Of a DNA stretch of 64,000 nucleotides, positions 1 to 12,598 are shown piece after piece. Numbering within the stretch: position 1 is the stretch's first letter; each line of letters begins with the position of its first letter. Position numbers and translations under genes: made by a program. The notes beneath the pieces were generated by a model, which did not search any database, had not been told where the DNA came from, and was given only the letters and a program-made list of their open reading frames with translations. Origin of the DNA: Ficedula albicollis (lineage: Eukaryota > Chordata > Aves > Passeriformes > Muscicapidae); the NCBI RefSeq assembly GCF_000247815.1, contig NC_021671.1, positions 23,832,937-23,896,936 of the forward strand. Reading direction: 5' to 3'.

Positions 1-2541
1 GCTATTTCTGTCTATAGAATCTCAAAGAGTACTTCATTGTTCATCAGAAATTATAGTTTGCTTATGACCTGAAAGCATAAACATTGTAAAGTTTAAATTA
101 TAAGGACAACATTGGATGTGCTCAGCTGTACAGAGCAGTACATTTTTAAAATCAGTTCAGGTGTGCTGATTTACACTTCAAAATTTGACCTTTTGTCTTT
201 GGAACATAGGTGACAAAAAGTATAACTCCTGAAGAGGTGTAATATGATTTTATTATAAAATAATCTTCTGATAACATTTAGACTGAAAAAGAAATATGCT
301 GTGGTCCTCCCCCTGTTACAAAATCAAGTCACTTAATCTGCTTGGTTGAGATTCACTTCTATTCTGCAACAGATTTATGCACCCTCTGAGACTGAACTGG
401 AGGAACTTAGTGATGCACAGACCAGAGTGAATTTACCCTCTTACTCAGCTGCTTGTCTGGAAATCTGGAATAACAGCTTTTCTACCTGCAATATTATTTT
501 AGTAAAACATCCTTCACATGTTGCAGATGTTGGAGAGAATTCTTTGTGTAAGGTTTACATTCTGTTACAAAACCATGTGAAAAATATCATGTAACTGATT
601 AATTTTAATGCAAATTGTAACAGAATGTACTGCTTAATTAAAGTAGTTTTATCTTGAGCCTGAACTTTCTAATCTTTGACTGTGGATACAAGCATGCTAC
701 TCAAAGCATTTTTAGTAGTGTGTTTTTCTTAGTGAAATCTTCGTTATTGTGCAGCTAACTCACAGGCACACTTGCTGAATTGATATAATTTGTGTTTCTC
801 TCTTCATGCTGAAGCATTGCTTGAACTGTTGTGACTTGCCGAACTTTAAATATTCTTTGTCTTCTCTGAGAACAATTCAAGGCCATCAGATAATATGGCA
901 GCCATTCATTCTGCAACAAAGCATGCGGCTTAGTTGCAGAGATGGAAGATTTAGCACAAGAAACACTCCTCATATTCTTGAGAAGTACTAGCAACCCACT
1001 GCTGATATTACCCTGAAATGAATGTGCTGTCTTTATTCATTATTCACTCTTTTTCTTTTAACTAAAGTCAGTTTAGGGTGGAGTGTGTGTGGGGAATAAT
1101 AAAAAGGAGAAACAGACTTCCCTTGATGGGTCTTATTTCATCACTGACAGAATTTGATTCAAACCTTTGTGTTACAAAGTCTGTTATTTTCCATATGAGT
1201 TAAAGAGGATTTTTGCTGTAACCTTATTAAGAATCCTTCTGAATTCTAAACTCTTGACGTAACGCTTCCCATGGAAATAAATTCTGTAATCTGATTTTTC
1301 ACAAGACAAACAGATATTTGTTCTGTATTTCATAATTTTTTGTGTATTGAAGGATTCCTTTGCTTTTGATATTTTAGAATATTACCCCATCTACAAAATC
1401 TATATATCCGCATATTCAGTCTACTGTATTACAGGACTAAGTCAGGTTTGACTGTTGTTATCTCTGGGAAACTCCTGTATTTATCTACTCCTACCTTGAA
1501 GAATTTTCTTCTTATATCCAATCAAAATACTTTGTGGAAATTATGTCCATTTCCATCCCTCCTTTTTTTTGTGCACCTTTGAGTGGAATCTGGCACTGTA
1601 TATTTTAGAACCCACTATTAGGTAAAAACTACAGTAAGATTTCCTTCTCTTCCCCACTCTAAACAAATTTATTTTCTTCAGTCTCTCACTGCAGTCTTGC
1701 ATCCTAAACAGAGTCAATACAATTTAGGAAAATAAGTTTGATCTCAAAACAGTATCACTGCCATGGATAGATGGATGCAGAGACTTGAAAAGTACTTGCA
1801 CAATTTTAATCCATTATGCATGCATGCACACAAATGTAGATACACACAAACACTTCTAGTGAATCATTGCTCTGTAGAATTAGTTTTCAGTGAATGAAAA
1901 CCAAGAATGCATACACGGTCCGATCATTGAAAAAGAAGATACTGAAATACCCCGAGGTTACCTGAAAGTCAATCCTGGGATAGCAAGACAAAGTGTCTTA
2001 AAATAGAAATGTTAAGACACATTTGAGAAATTTGGATGTGCTATCAAGGAGTTAAATCTTCCTTGATGCTAAAGTAAAGGAGACATATAGAGAAATATCA
2101 GGGAACCATATCTTGAAGAGTGCAGAATAAAAACAGAGACCTATTTTGGGAAAATCTCATTCTATTGGTATTTCTCAACAAGATCAAGTATATAATAAAT
2201 ATTAGATAAGTCATAATAATTCATAATATTATTTATTATACAACATTTTGATAATAATAAATAAAGCATGTTATTATAAGTATATGCACTTTTGATTTTC
2301 CTGATAGCATGGATCAAATTGAACTTAGATTGCTTACATGAGATTGCAACATCAACTAGTAACTCTCTGGGCCTTGCTGCTTCAAGACAGAGTAAGTAGA
2401 ACTGAAAATTATGGTTTCCTGCAACTTTACCTGTGTGTTATCTCAGAGGAAACGCATGTCTATAACTTCTTTTCCATCTGTTGCCTTAACACCGTCACTT
2501 GATTGTACATTTTTTGTAACTCTTATATAGTCCAGTTTCCT
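1..2541. other. unique AT-rich non-coding DNA
   Basis: No gene, RNA gene or recognisable transposon was seen. The longest open frame, 82 codons at 346-594, has no splice or family signal and looks like chance. A very AT-rich patch with TAATAA-type motifs lies at about 2170-2290. The character fits intron or intergenic sequence of a bird. Confidence 0.6.
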
Positions 2542-3381
2542 TCACCTCACGTCTACCCCCTGCAAAGTCTCCAGTCTGTCAATCTTTCTCTTTCAATTTA
2601 GGATCCAAAAGTGAATACAGCATCCAAGATGTGGTCTAAGAAGTGTTAAATAGAGATAAATAATCACTTTGCTTTACCCATGCTCTTGCTAATGCTGCTA
2701 ATGCAGCTGATGCAGCACACAGCTAGCTAGCCATCACTGAGAAGTTGTTTAGATGATATAGATGTACCATATTGTTTGGAAACTCCCTGTTCATCTATGA
2801 AGGCTTCCTGGCATTTTCACCTGGCTTCCTTTTTGTTGCAATTCATTGCTCCTAACATTTGTATATTAATCAGCTTCCCTGAATGGCTTTATGCCAAGTT
2901 ACTATGGCAAGCAGATCCCTATACCTCACGTCTACCCCCAGTCTGTCAATCTTTCTCTTTCAATCTAGGGTCCAAAAGTGAATACAGCATCCAAGATGTG
3001 GTCACCTCACGTCTACCCCCTGCAAAGTCTCCAGTCTGTCAATCTTTCTCTTTCAATTTAGGATCCAAAAGTGAATACAGCATCCAAGATGTGGTCTAAG
3101 AAGTGTTAAATAGAGATAAATAATCACTTTGCTTTACCCATGCTCTTGCTAATGCTGCTAATGCAGCTGATGCAGCACACAGCTAGCTAGCCATCACTGA
3201 GAAGTTGTTTAGATGATATAGATGTACCATATTGTTTGGAAACTCCCTGTTCATCTATGAAGGCTTCCTGGCATTTTCACCTGGCTTCCTTTTTGTTGCA
3301 ATTCATTGCTCCTAACATTTGTATATTAATCAGCTTCCCTGAATGGCTTTATGCCAAGTTACTATGGCAAGCAGATCCCTA
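2542..3381. repeat. 380-bp tandem duplication with a partial middle copy (A-B-A)
   Basis: Copy 1 (2542-2921) and copy 3 (3002-3381) appear identical by eye at an offset of 460 bp. Between them, 2923-3001 is a partial third copy of the first ~100 bp; it lacks 12 bp and carries substitutions. The duplicated DNA is itself part of a decayed CR1 element. The A-B-A arrangement suits either an assembly that stepped between haplotypes or a genuine recent duplication. Confidence 0.9.
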
Positions 3382-3803
3382 AAGAGACCAAAATCTGCTC
3401 TCCTGAAGTCCAGGTTAGCAAGCTTGCTCTGTGCCCTCCTTGCTGCCCTAAGGCACTTGAACTCCACCATTTCACTGCCACTGCAGTCAAGGCTGCCCTT
3501 GATCTTCATATTCCTCATAATTTCTCATGACCTTGATGGTGAGAGCAAGGTCCAGCATGGCACCTCTCCTCACTGGCTTCTTCATCTCTTGGAGAAGCAA
3601 GTTACCATCAACACATTCCTGCAACCTCCTGGATTGCTTGTGCCCTGCTGTACTGTCTGTCCAGCAGATACTCTGGTGGTTGAAGTCCACCATGAGCAAG
3701 AGGACTTACAAAGGTGAGGCCACTCCTGTCTTTCCACAGAGGGCCTCATCTGATCAGTTTCCTGTGCTGTGGCACCTGGAGCAGACCCCCAGTATAATCT
3801 CAC
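3002..3803 (-). mobile_element. decayed CR1 LINE: ORF2 endonuclease part and 3' part, internally deleted
   Basis: On the minus strand, pieces in shifting frames match the C-terminal half of the CR1 ORF2 apurinic-type endonuclease. About 3699-3600 encodes VDFNHQSICW, the family's GDFN-H-ICW motif with G changed to V. RRGAMLDLALT and KGSLDCSGSEMVEF follow, then LDFRRADFGLFRDLL near 3400. The linker typical of CR1 (ATKRKPGENARKPS, with stops) continues to about 3240. Near 3205-3040 the sequence jumps to the CR1 3' region (cf. 'tccaagatgtggtct'). The reverse transcriptase core is therefore missing. Frameshifts and stops make it a dead, 5'-truncated, internally deleted insertion. The 3' part is repeated upstream at 2542-2921. 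Confidence 0.8.
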
Positions 3804-3830
3804 CTGATTCTGCCCTCCCTTTAATCCTTA

Positions 3831-5638
3831 GACTCACAGTCAGTGCCTTTTTCATTCTTGCATGGAACTCACTGTTTTCCTCAAGAATAAAATGGCTTAC
3901 AATCAAAACCAGTATTATGTTCAAATCCCCTCTATAAAAAAAAAAAAAAATAAATTGAGACTCTAGGATTAGAATAAAAAAAAAATTAAGGGTTATCTGT
4001 TTTACTCACACAAGAACCAAATATTCCATGTGAATTCACAGTGAATTCCACAGGCTTTGTGTGAAATATAAGTGACCTCATTTTTTTCCTTCTTTTGTGT
4101 CAGAATAAGTACAATTAGTCAATTTTTTTTTTTCAGTGAAACTACCCTTTACCAAGACAAAGGAATATTTCCTTCAAAAATTTCTTTTGATAAGAAGAAA
4201 TCTAAGAAAGGTCAAACTGCTGAGCAGTCACCACTCTGCAAGAGGAAAACTAAATCACTTTCTGATTTGCATTCCTGTGCCAGCTGAAACCTGCTGCTTC
4301 AGAGCAGAATACAGAAACTGTCCCTGGTTTAGGATATCTATACATGCTCTTTCCCAGTAGGAAAAGAAGTATGATATACAAGTTTTCCTAATGTGACTCC
4401 AGAAGTGTAATAAACACTTTTCCAAAAATGGTACTAGTCTTCCTTTCTACAAGAATTATTTTAAGATATGTATTATGCATGGGAATAAGCAGTTAAACTT
4501 TGCATAATTTTGATACCTTCAAGAGCAAGTGTGAGCAAATACTTATAAGCAATAATAAAAAGCTACATACATTTCCTATACCTCCAGCTCAATCTTTCCT
4601 TGCCTGTCAAAAGGGATCAATTTACATTCCAAATAGTCAGCTTTCCTTGCTTCCTGCAGCTCCTGGCAGAGACAGCAAATTTTCAGTCTGAATTAATGGA
4701 AGTGACAAAGAAACAAATGCTATTTTATCACTTTATCATCCAGTGAGTCAAGGATGATCCCTACAATGGGAAATTTTTGCAGATATCTTTGTTGCTAAGG
4801 TATGCTCTACTGCAAAATAAATTATACTGAAAAGATGCAGCTAATTTTGTATACCAGATACTGGATTCTCCTCTAATTCCTGCAGTTTTTGTGCTACTGT
4901 TTTAATCCAAAAGGCAAGCAATCAGTCAACAGGAAATGGGTGAAGCTATGTGTTTAAAATGAAGTTGGCACCTTCCTTAAGAAACACACAGGGAGTTCAG
5001 AGCCTTACACCAGGCTTAGTATTTGGACAGATTGATTCCCCAAATTCTTATCCTTCGTAACATTTGTTCAGCTTTATTGACATCAGTGACCTTGGATGGA
5101 TTCTTAATTAGGCATTAATTAGATCTGCTCTGAGCAGAATAAAATGACACCGTATTAAAATTGCAAGCAACAGCCTCATTATGCTAAGGCTCCAAAGGCT
5201 GGCAACACCAGTTAAGGGGAGCAGATGTTTGGAGCAGAAGAATCTGAGAAAAGGAAATGACAAAAAAAGCATCCAGTGAAATTGGGCCACAGGTTTGTTT
5301 CATTTTTAAAAATATTTTGTCACCTTGTGTGTCACTGTAATGTGGTGTTTCTAAAAGAAGATCTTTCAAACACCATTGGTTTTTTTGAAGCCACGTATTC
5401 ACTTTCTTGTGAACCTAATGTATGTTAGAGTTTCAGTAGGGAGCTACTTTCTGCAACTGGGTCACAAGGGGATGAGACAACAGTATTAGGAGATACTGTT
5501 TAGCTTCACTCTTTTAGCTTCACTGAATTCAAGGTGTCTCAGTCTTCACTATGTCACTATGATACTGTTATCTCTGATTTTACATGGATGCAACAACTAT
5601 TAAGTAATTCAAAAGTAAACAAGAAAATGATGACTCTG
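3831..5638. other. non-coding DNA with one exon candidate
   Basis: Apart from the candidate terminal exon at 4137-4287 nothing was recognised. A-rich runs at 3938-3951 and 3978-3986 could be old retrotransposon tails, but no body is visible. Confidence 0.5.
4137..4287 (+). other. candidate terminal exon (unrecognised)
   Basis: A polypyrimidine tract ending in TTTCAG (to 4136) is followed by an open frame in which the first T completes a codon. The peptide begins ETTLYQDKGIFPSKISF and ends KRKTKSLSDLHSCAS before a TGA at 4285-4287. It is polar and Lys/Ser-rich, unlike the hydrophobic Phe/Leu/Ile mixtures that AT-rich noise gives. An AATAAA at 4409-4414 could serve as a polyadenylation signal. 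No family was recognised and no partner exon is visible, so chance remains quite possible. Confidence 0.25.
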
Positions 5639-5765
5639 AGATTAGCCCAGTTAGTCAGAGCACGGTGTTAATAATATTGTGAGTTTGTTCCTCTTATGGG
5701 CGGTTCTCTTAAGACCTGGACTTGGTTATGCTTCTGTGTCCCTTTCAACTCACATGATTCTGTAA
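5639..5765 (+). mobile_element. tRNA-Ile-derived SINE (TguSINE1-like)
   Basis: The 5' part resembles tRNA-Ile: 'tagcccagttagtcagagc' corresponds to the D-arm/A-box, 'gtgttaataat' to the anticodon arm with AAT, and 'gagtttgttcc' to a decayed B-box. The tRNA 3' end 'tatgggcggttc' leads into 'acttggttatgcttctgtg' and 'ccctttcaactca'. It ends 'gattctgtaatgc', the CR1-like 3' end that lets the CR1 machinery mobilise it. This is the layout of the SINE described from zebra finch and is specific enough to support a songbird origin. Substitutions in both Pol III boxes suggest an old, inactive copy. Confidence 0.85.
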
Positions 5766-7734
5766 TGCTTCTCTTTGTTGGAAAAGTATTCATCTCTTGA
5801 AGTCAGGGCAATCTTTTATGTTACCGTGTTTTATGTAAGCAGAGAAGTGACAGAAATATATGTAGAAGATACCACACAGCATGCAACTTATGTAACATAT
5901 AAGTGATTCCTAACATAAAATGTATAATATATAATATTCAGTGGATAATAGAATTTGAATATAATACATACAAGATGATTTTTTATGATGTTTTGTATGA
6001 TATTTTAAATCATAACATCACAACTCTGTATAGCATTTTTCAGAGAGATCTGTCTTTATTTCATTTGTCTTTATTTCTTTTAATGAAGGAGAATGAAATG
6101 CTAAATAAAACTTCCTAAGTACTACTCAGTCTTATTTTCATCACTGAGCTAACTGTATTGTGCAGTTAACAGTACACGAAAAATATTTTTGTATTTTTTC
6201 TGATTTCATACTTTTACTAACTTCATTCCCACTTAATCATCTCTCACTCAGAGGGGACTCATTCTGTCCACTGTAGGCATAGAAGAAGGGATCACAGTAC
6301 TGTGGACAAAAAGTAAATAAAATACTAGGACATAAGCCACAAAGTCCCAATTCATTCTGGACTGCACATATACAAATACACCTGACTTTCACCTTCACTG
6401 AGTTAGCTAGCCAAGGCAAGAACACACTGCAGATTCCACAGCAAAACTCATATCAGAGGAAAATGTATCCTTTACTGCATCTCACTACATCTTCAAAAAT
6501 GAAAAATTGAGGACCTCTGTGTGTTGAATACCAGTATCCTCTGTGACTTGCCTTTTCATAAAAACAAAGACAGAACTACCCCTTTGTGTAACTTAATTTC
6601 TCTTTACAGTTTTAATTTTAAAAGCTTGGGCTAGAATTTAATTGAAACCACTGTAAATTCAGAAATGCTACTAGTATCTGAATTAGAGGTATTTTATAAG
6701 AGGAAGTCATCCTTTATTATAAAATTCTTTTGAATTTAAATAGTGCTTACATTCACCCTCCACTGATTTGTTCTCAAATGCATTTTCTGGAAGACTTTCT
6801 TAAGAACTAAGGAAATGCTATATTTGACTAGAAGTCTGTCTAAAGCCATATCTTAAGAGAACTGCTTCAATTGTAATCAGCATGAGATGAACCATATCAA
6901 GTTTAGAAAGCACTTTTAGAGGCAGGTAAGATGTAATTTAACCTCGTAAGGAGTTTCCTCTTTGACCAGAAATATCTGGTTTGTGCTTTAAAGAACAGCT
7001 TCAAGTTTCTTAAAAACCTTTATAAATTATTACTTCAGTTTTGAAAAAAGTCTAAATACCTTTAAATCCTACTAATTTTGTTGCCTCACTGCAACCTTCT
7101 AGCAACAGAAACTACTGATTAATTACGCATTTAGAAAAAAAAAAAAATACTTCTTTTATCTACTTCTGAGCAAGTAAATTGCACCACAGAAGTCAAGATC
7201 TGAGTCTCCTTTCTCCTCAAACGTCTTCATATTGAAGAACTGAACACAAAAGATAAAAGATGTAATGCAGTGGGAAAGTAAGCCCCAGTCTAACAATGAC
7301 AAAAGCATAAATTACAGCCTCGCTCAGAAATAGCGACAAAAACAAAAGAATTTTTCTGGGCCAAAATCCAAAGACAGCAGCACTGTCTGTTATTATCTCT
7401 AACAACCTAAATGCAGCAGGGAATCCTTTGGACATGTTACACTAATCACCTAAGTAATAAGGATCCCCTTTGATAGCAACACTGCTTCCTCCTATATTTC
7501 CTGTGGCTGAATAGGGATATCTTTACCTTGTATGAAAGTGATACCACTGGCCTCATTTGGCTCAGCAGAAGTATAAGAGTGTAGGACACCCTGATGTCTA
7601 CCCTCCCAGTGAAGGTTGGTTTCTTCAACATTAAAAAGCACTGAGAGAGATCAGCCTCCTGTGTAAATGCACTGCAGCTCCCGAGGCAGAGAGACTGCAG
7701 GAGGGCAGTCTCTATTTGCCTTCTAGGTCTCCCC
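5766..7734. other. non-coding DNA, nothing recognised
   Basis: AT-rich sequence without recognisable genes or repeats. The short open frames at 5903-6118, 6237-6425, 7217-7435 and 7446-7631 show no family signal. Confidence 0.55.
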
Positions 7735-8783
<1,049 letters not shown>

Positions 8784-9419
8784 TACTCTTCCATATTAAT
8801 CTTTTCAATTAATCTTCTGATAGGACATCTGTGTAACAAAATCAGTAGATATATGCAAATGAAAACTTTTGTTTAAATGGTTCAGAAGTAAAACTGAGTT
8901 AATCATTACAAAGTTCAATACTGTTGGAACATGCATGAGTACTTCGAGCGTCATGAAGTGTGAGGAAAGAATATAAAGATGTAAAGCTGACTGAAACAAC
9001 CTGCCATGCCATCAAGGCAAAACTGTTTATATTACATTTTTCTTCTGTTTTCTCCAAGCCCAGAAGCATTTAATTAACACCCCATGCAAAAGACATCGTT
9101 GAAGTCTTAGCACTAATAAAATCAATGGCAAAGCTGTCAGCAGCTTTGTGAGACACAGAGTTTTGCTAGTGGCTCCTCCAGAAGTTCTGAATTACATTTT
9201 TCTTCAATTTCCTGTGTTTTGTCGCTTTTTATTGTTGCTATTATTACTATTAAATGTTAGTTCTTTTTTCTGAACAATACTTGAAAGGATATCTCTATCT
9301 TTCATTATTAATGAAAGAAATTTAGCTGGGCAGACTGTAAGCATATGTGGAATGTGAGAGCATCTGCTTCATGGAAGTGTCGCCATCAAAGACCTCTTCA
9401 GTGCAAAGGGGATAATAAC
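8784..9419. other. non-coding DNA, nothing recognised
   Basis: AT-rich, no recognisable gene or repeat. Confidence 0.5.
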
Positions 9420-9588
9420 TTAGGGTTGAAGTGCCAAATAAAAGGACACGGAGCACAAAGCCAGTAGACAAGAGACAGCAGAGTCATTGCCAAGGACAAA
9501 AAGATTAGGGTTGAAGTGCCAAATAAGAGGACATGGAGCACAAAGCCAGTAGACAAGAGACAGCAGAGTCATTGCCAAGGACAAAAAG
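9420..9588 (+). repeat. 85-bp direct tandem duplication
   Basis: Copies start with TTAGGGTTGAAGTGCC at 9420 and 9505. They differ at a few positions (AAAAGGACACGG versus AAGAGGACATGG). The copies are adjacent. Confidence 0.9.
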
Positions 9589-9691
9589 TGTTCAGTCACA
9601 TGCCAAAGGTCCATTGGGAAACTACAGACACAGCTTGGGAGTGGAGCAGCCTGGGCTTTTTTAATCATAAGAAGGAAACAAGCACATGGGG

Positions 9692-9799
9692 ATCTGTGAT
9701 ATTCAAGGGACCAACACGACTTAGGAGGGAGCAAGTGGCATCTGTGATATTCAAGGGCTGTGTCAGTGGGACCAACACGACTTAGGAGGGAGCAAGTGG
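9692..9799 (+). repeat. 48/60-bp direct tandem duplication
   Basis: ATCTGTGATATTCAAGGG ... GGAGGGAGCAAGTGG occurs at 9692-9739 and 9740-9799. The second copy has an internal insertion (CTGTGTCAGTGG). Confidence 0.85.
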
Positions 9800-11060
9800 G
9801 GGAAGGAGGTGGAAAGGAGAAACAGGGTAAGGGACAGTCAAGGCTGTGTATAGAATGGTCCAGCTGAGTGCAGGCCATGGCCTATCAGCAGCTTTATCTC
9901 CCAGTCCTGCAGATTTGTTCTCCTTAAATCCTGTGGTCAGCTCCCTGTGCCATCCCATCTGTTATCCTGTACAAGAACCAGAGGGTTTAGGTGATTTTTG
10001 TCAAGAGGATGGAGCCAGGGTCCTCTCACTGGTGCTAAGCAATAGGATGAGAGGCAATGGACAGAAACTGGAACACAGGAAATTTCACCTGAAGATGCTA
10101 AAGAACTTTACTGTGCAGGTGATGAGCACTGGAACAGGTTGCTCAGAGAGGTTGAAAAGTCTCCTTCTTTGGAAAAATTAAAAATCTGTCTGGACACAAT
10201 CCTGAGCAATGTACTCTAGGAGACCCTCCTGCAGCAGGGAGTTTGGACCAGATGAGCTCCAGTGGTGTCTTCCACACTTACCCAGTCTGTGACTCTATGA
10301 GAAGCTGGTTGCTGTGGGTGAGTAGACTGGGAGCAGACACTGCTGTGAGATGGGTGTGTAGGATTACTGGGATGGAGCCAGCAGCTGGAGCCAGTGGAGT
10401 CCCAGGGACGCCAGCTGGAGGCAGGTGGGGATCTTTGCCTCAACTGCATTGTTACCTGGTGTGTTTTAGGAAAATCAGCTACAGGTGAGTGAGGGAGCTG
10501 ACTGCCAGGTGCCTGGGCCTGGCTGCTGTGATTGGAGACAAGTATCTCCCCTAACCTTGGGGCTAGGTGGGGGCACCAGTCAGACAGCAGGGCTGAGCAC
10601 CCGCATGTGAATCAGGGCCCTGTGGGGCAGGTAAGGGGTTCCAGGATCCATGAACAGGTGTCAGGTGGACAGAGGTGCAATGTCAGTACTCAAGGGATCC
10701 ACGAATGTGCATGTGCTTGTGACTGGAGAGTGGCAGATGTTTGTGTATGTTCACAGGCACTTACAAGCACTAGTTACCTTCAGTCCTAGCCAAGACACAA
10801 TTGGCTGGCTGCCCTTGTGTCAGTGTGAGCACTACATATAGGTGCTGCTGGCAGCAGTGCCTTGTCTGAGGCAGTATATACAGTCAGACCCATGTGTCTG
10901 TGGCTGTACATATGTGTCTGAGTGTATGTCCTTGGGATACGTGCTCAGCTTTTCTATGACTGAGCCTGAAAACACCTCCCAGCCTAGGCAGAGACTCTGG
11001 CTCCCTGGCATGATGAAATCCCAGCCCTGGAGTTACTGGAGGCAATGTCAGCTTGCAACA
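9800..11060. other. GC-richer patch, probably old transposon debris
   Basis: By eye this patch is clearly richer in G+C than the rest of the window. It contains the CR1 3' end at 9995-10306. Downstream, 10310-11060 is CAG/CTG- and GTG-rich, with phrases such as 'cttgggatacgtgctcagc' that recall avian retroviral LTR-type repeats; this is not certain. No exon was recognised. The open frames at 9846-10181, 10532-10789 and 10842-11105 are not supported by any family. Confidence 0.4.
9995..10306 (+). mobile_element. CR1 LINE 3' end
   Basis: The sequence follows the classic avian CR1 3' region in order: 'aggatggagccagggtcctc', 'ggatgagaggcaatggacag', 'actggaacaggttgctcag', 'gtctccttctttgga', 'ctggacacaatcctgagcaa', 'ttggaccagatgagctcca', then a decayed 'tgtgactctatg' terminal repeat. 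This covers the last codons and the 3' UTR. The element is severely 5'-truncated, as most CR1 copies are, and moderately diverged. Confidence 0.92.
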
Positions 11061-11267
11061 TTCCTTAGAACAAAGAAAAGGGGAAAAAAAAAAGATACTT
11101 GTTGAAATTATGTTTATGTTATTCTTCGAAGAATTTCAGCAAGAAAAATATACAAATTATCTGATAAGTGAAGGAGTTAATAAATGTTAATGTAAACATT
11201 TGCCCCTCACTGCTGTAACTCTCATTTTTCCCTCATTTAATACCTGTCTCAGAGACATCACCATCAT

Positions 11268-11600
11268 CAAATCATAGAATTAGAGCATGTTTTATGTTGA
11301 AAGGGGCCTTAACGATTATCTAGCTCGATTATCCCTCTGCAATGGGCAGGCATACCTTCTGCTAGATCAGATTGCTTAGGGCGTGATCCAGCCTGATCTT
11401 TAACACTTCCAGGGATGGGGCATCCTCAGTTTCTCTGGGCAATCTCTTTCGGTGCCCCATCACCCTCACAACAGCGAATTTCTTCCGAATATCTAATCTA
11501 AACCTATCCTCTTTCAATTTAAAGCCATCACACCTTGTCCTATTACTGCACAACCTAGTAAAAAGCCACTCTTCAGCTTTTCTGTAGCTCTTCATAACTG
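11268..11600 (-). mobile_element. CR1 LINE 3' end, minus strand
   Basis: Read on the minus strand this is another CR1 3' region. It keeps an open frame of 77 codons (11362-11595) with the phrases RKKFAVVRVMGHRKRLPRET and SLEVLKIRLDHALSNLI, which are typical of translated CR1 ends. On the plus strand it opens with 'atcatagaattagagcatg', the complement of the CR1 terminal ATTCTATG motif. Truncated and inactive. Confidence 0.92.
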
Positions 11601-12598
11601 CCTTGAGTCCATAGATTTCGTCTGATAATTTTCTACCATAAATTTCCCCCAGAAATTACCACGCTCTTCTTGTGCTTTTTTTAATCTGTCATGGTTTATG
11701 TGGTCTCTGTAGTACTTCAGTAAATGTTACCTTGTGTTTCTTTTTTAATTTTTTTTTTTTAATTTTTTTTTGCCAGCTGGCAACCTAATAGGGAAGACAT
11801 AATATCTTCCTTAGAAAGTCAGAAAGTGAAGGGGGACCCCCATACTTTTAATTTTTTATGTATTCCTATTTGAATTGTGTTGGAATGTAAAAAATATTGG
11901 TAGAACTCCAGCACAAATTCACATGTAGTATGCTTTTCTGTATCGTAAGTAAAATGTCCTCAATCAAAGTCTGCTTTGTAGCTAGTTGAAAAACCATTAT
12001 GTTGTGTCATTTCCACCACATGTAGGCAGATTTAAAATACACAGTAGGAATGTGACTCCTCTGAAGGATACAATTCTAGACAGAGAAAATACATGAAGAT
12101 CATGGTACAATCTGTACCTGTTACTATTTTCTCTAGGTGATATTTCAAAAAGACAAATATTCACTGCATGGCCTTATCTTGATTGAACAACAGAAAAAAA
12201 ATCAGGTATTTTACATTAAGAGTACTTCAATCAAGAAACATGACAGGTTTGACATTTAAAAAGTGAATGATGTGACAGTCACAACAAGATAACAAGATAA
12301 CATCTTACAGCTACATCAGTGGATTTATACATTTGCAAGAAGCCTGAATTATGTCTTCATGAGCAGGTGGTGTTTTCAACCTGAAACTCTTCCAAAGATA
12401 TCACTCACATGACAAAAAATGTATAATTTCATAGCTGACAGGTTTTGCAACAAGTGCTGCTTGAGAGCAGGCAAAGATCTGAAAAAACATCAGGCAACAG
12501 GTCATATCTAGGTAAGCATATCTCCAGATGTGTACCATAGTAAACTACTGAGACAGGTTTGTAGGTAGACAAAGTAAAGGGTTTTTTGAGTGTAACTA
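11601..12598. other. non-coding DNA, nothing recognised
   Basis: AT-rich, with T-runs at about 11740-11770. No gene or transposon was recognised. Confidence 0.5.

Noticed and set aside
3343..3937. Plus-strand open frames of 124 and 136 codons
   Set aside because: They are the complement of a minus-strand CR1 endonuclease region.
9420..9878. 152-codon minus-strand frame with repeated peptides
   Set aside because: The peptide repetition comes from the 85-bp duplication, and no family matches.
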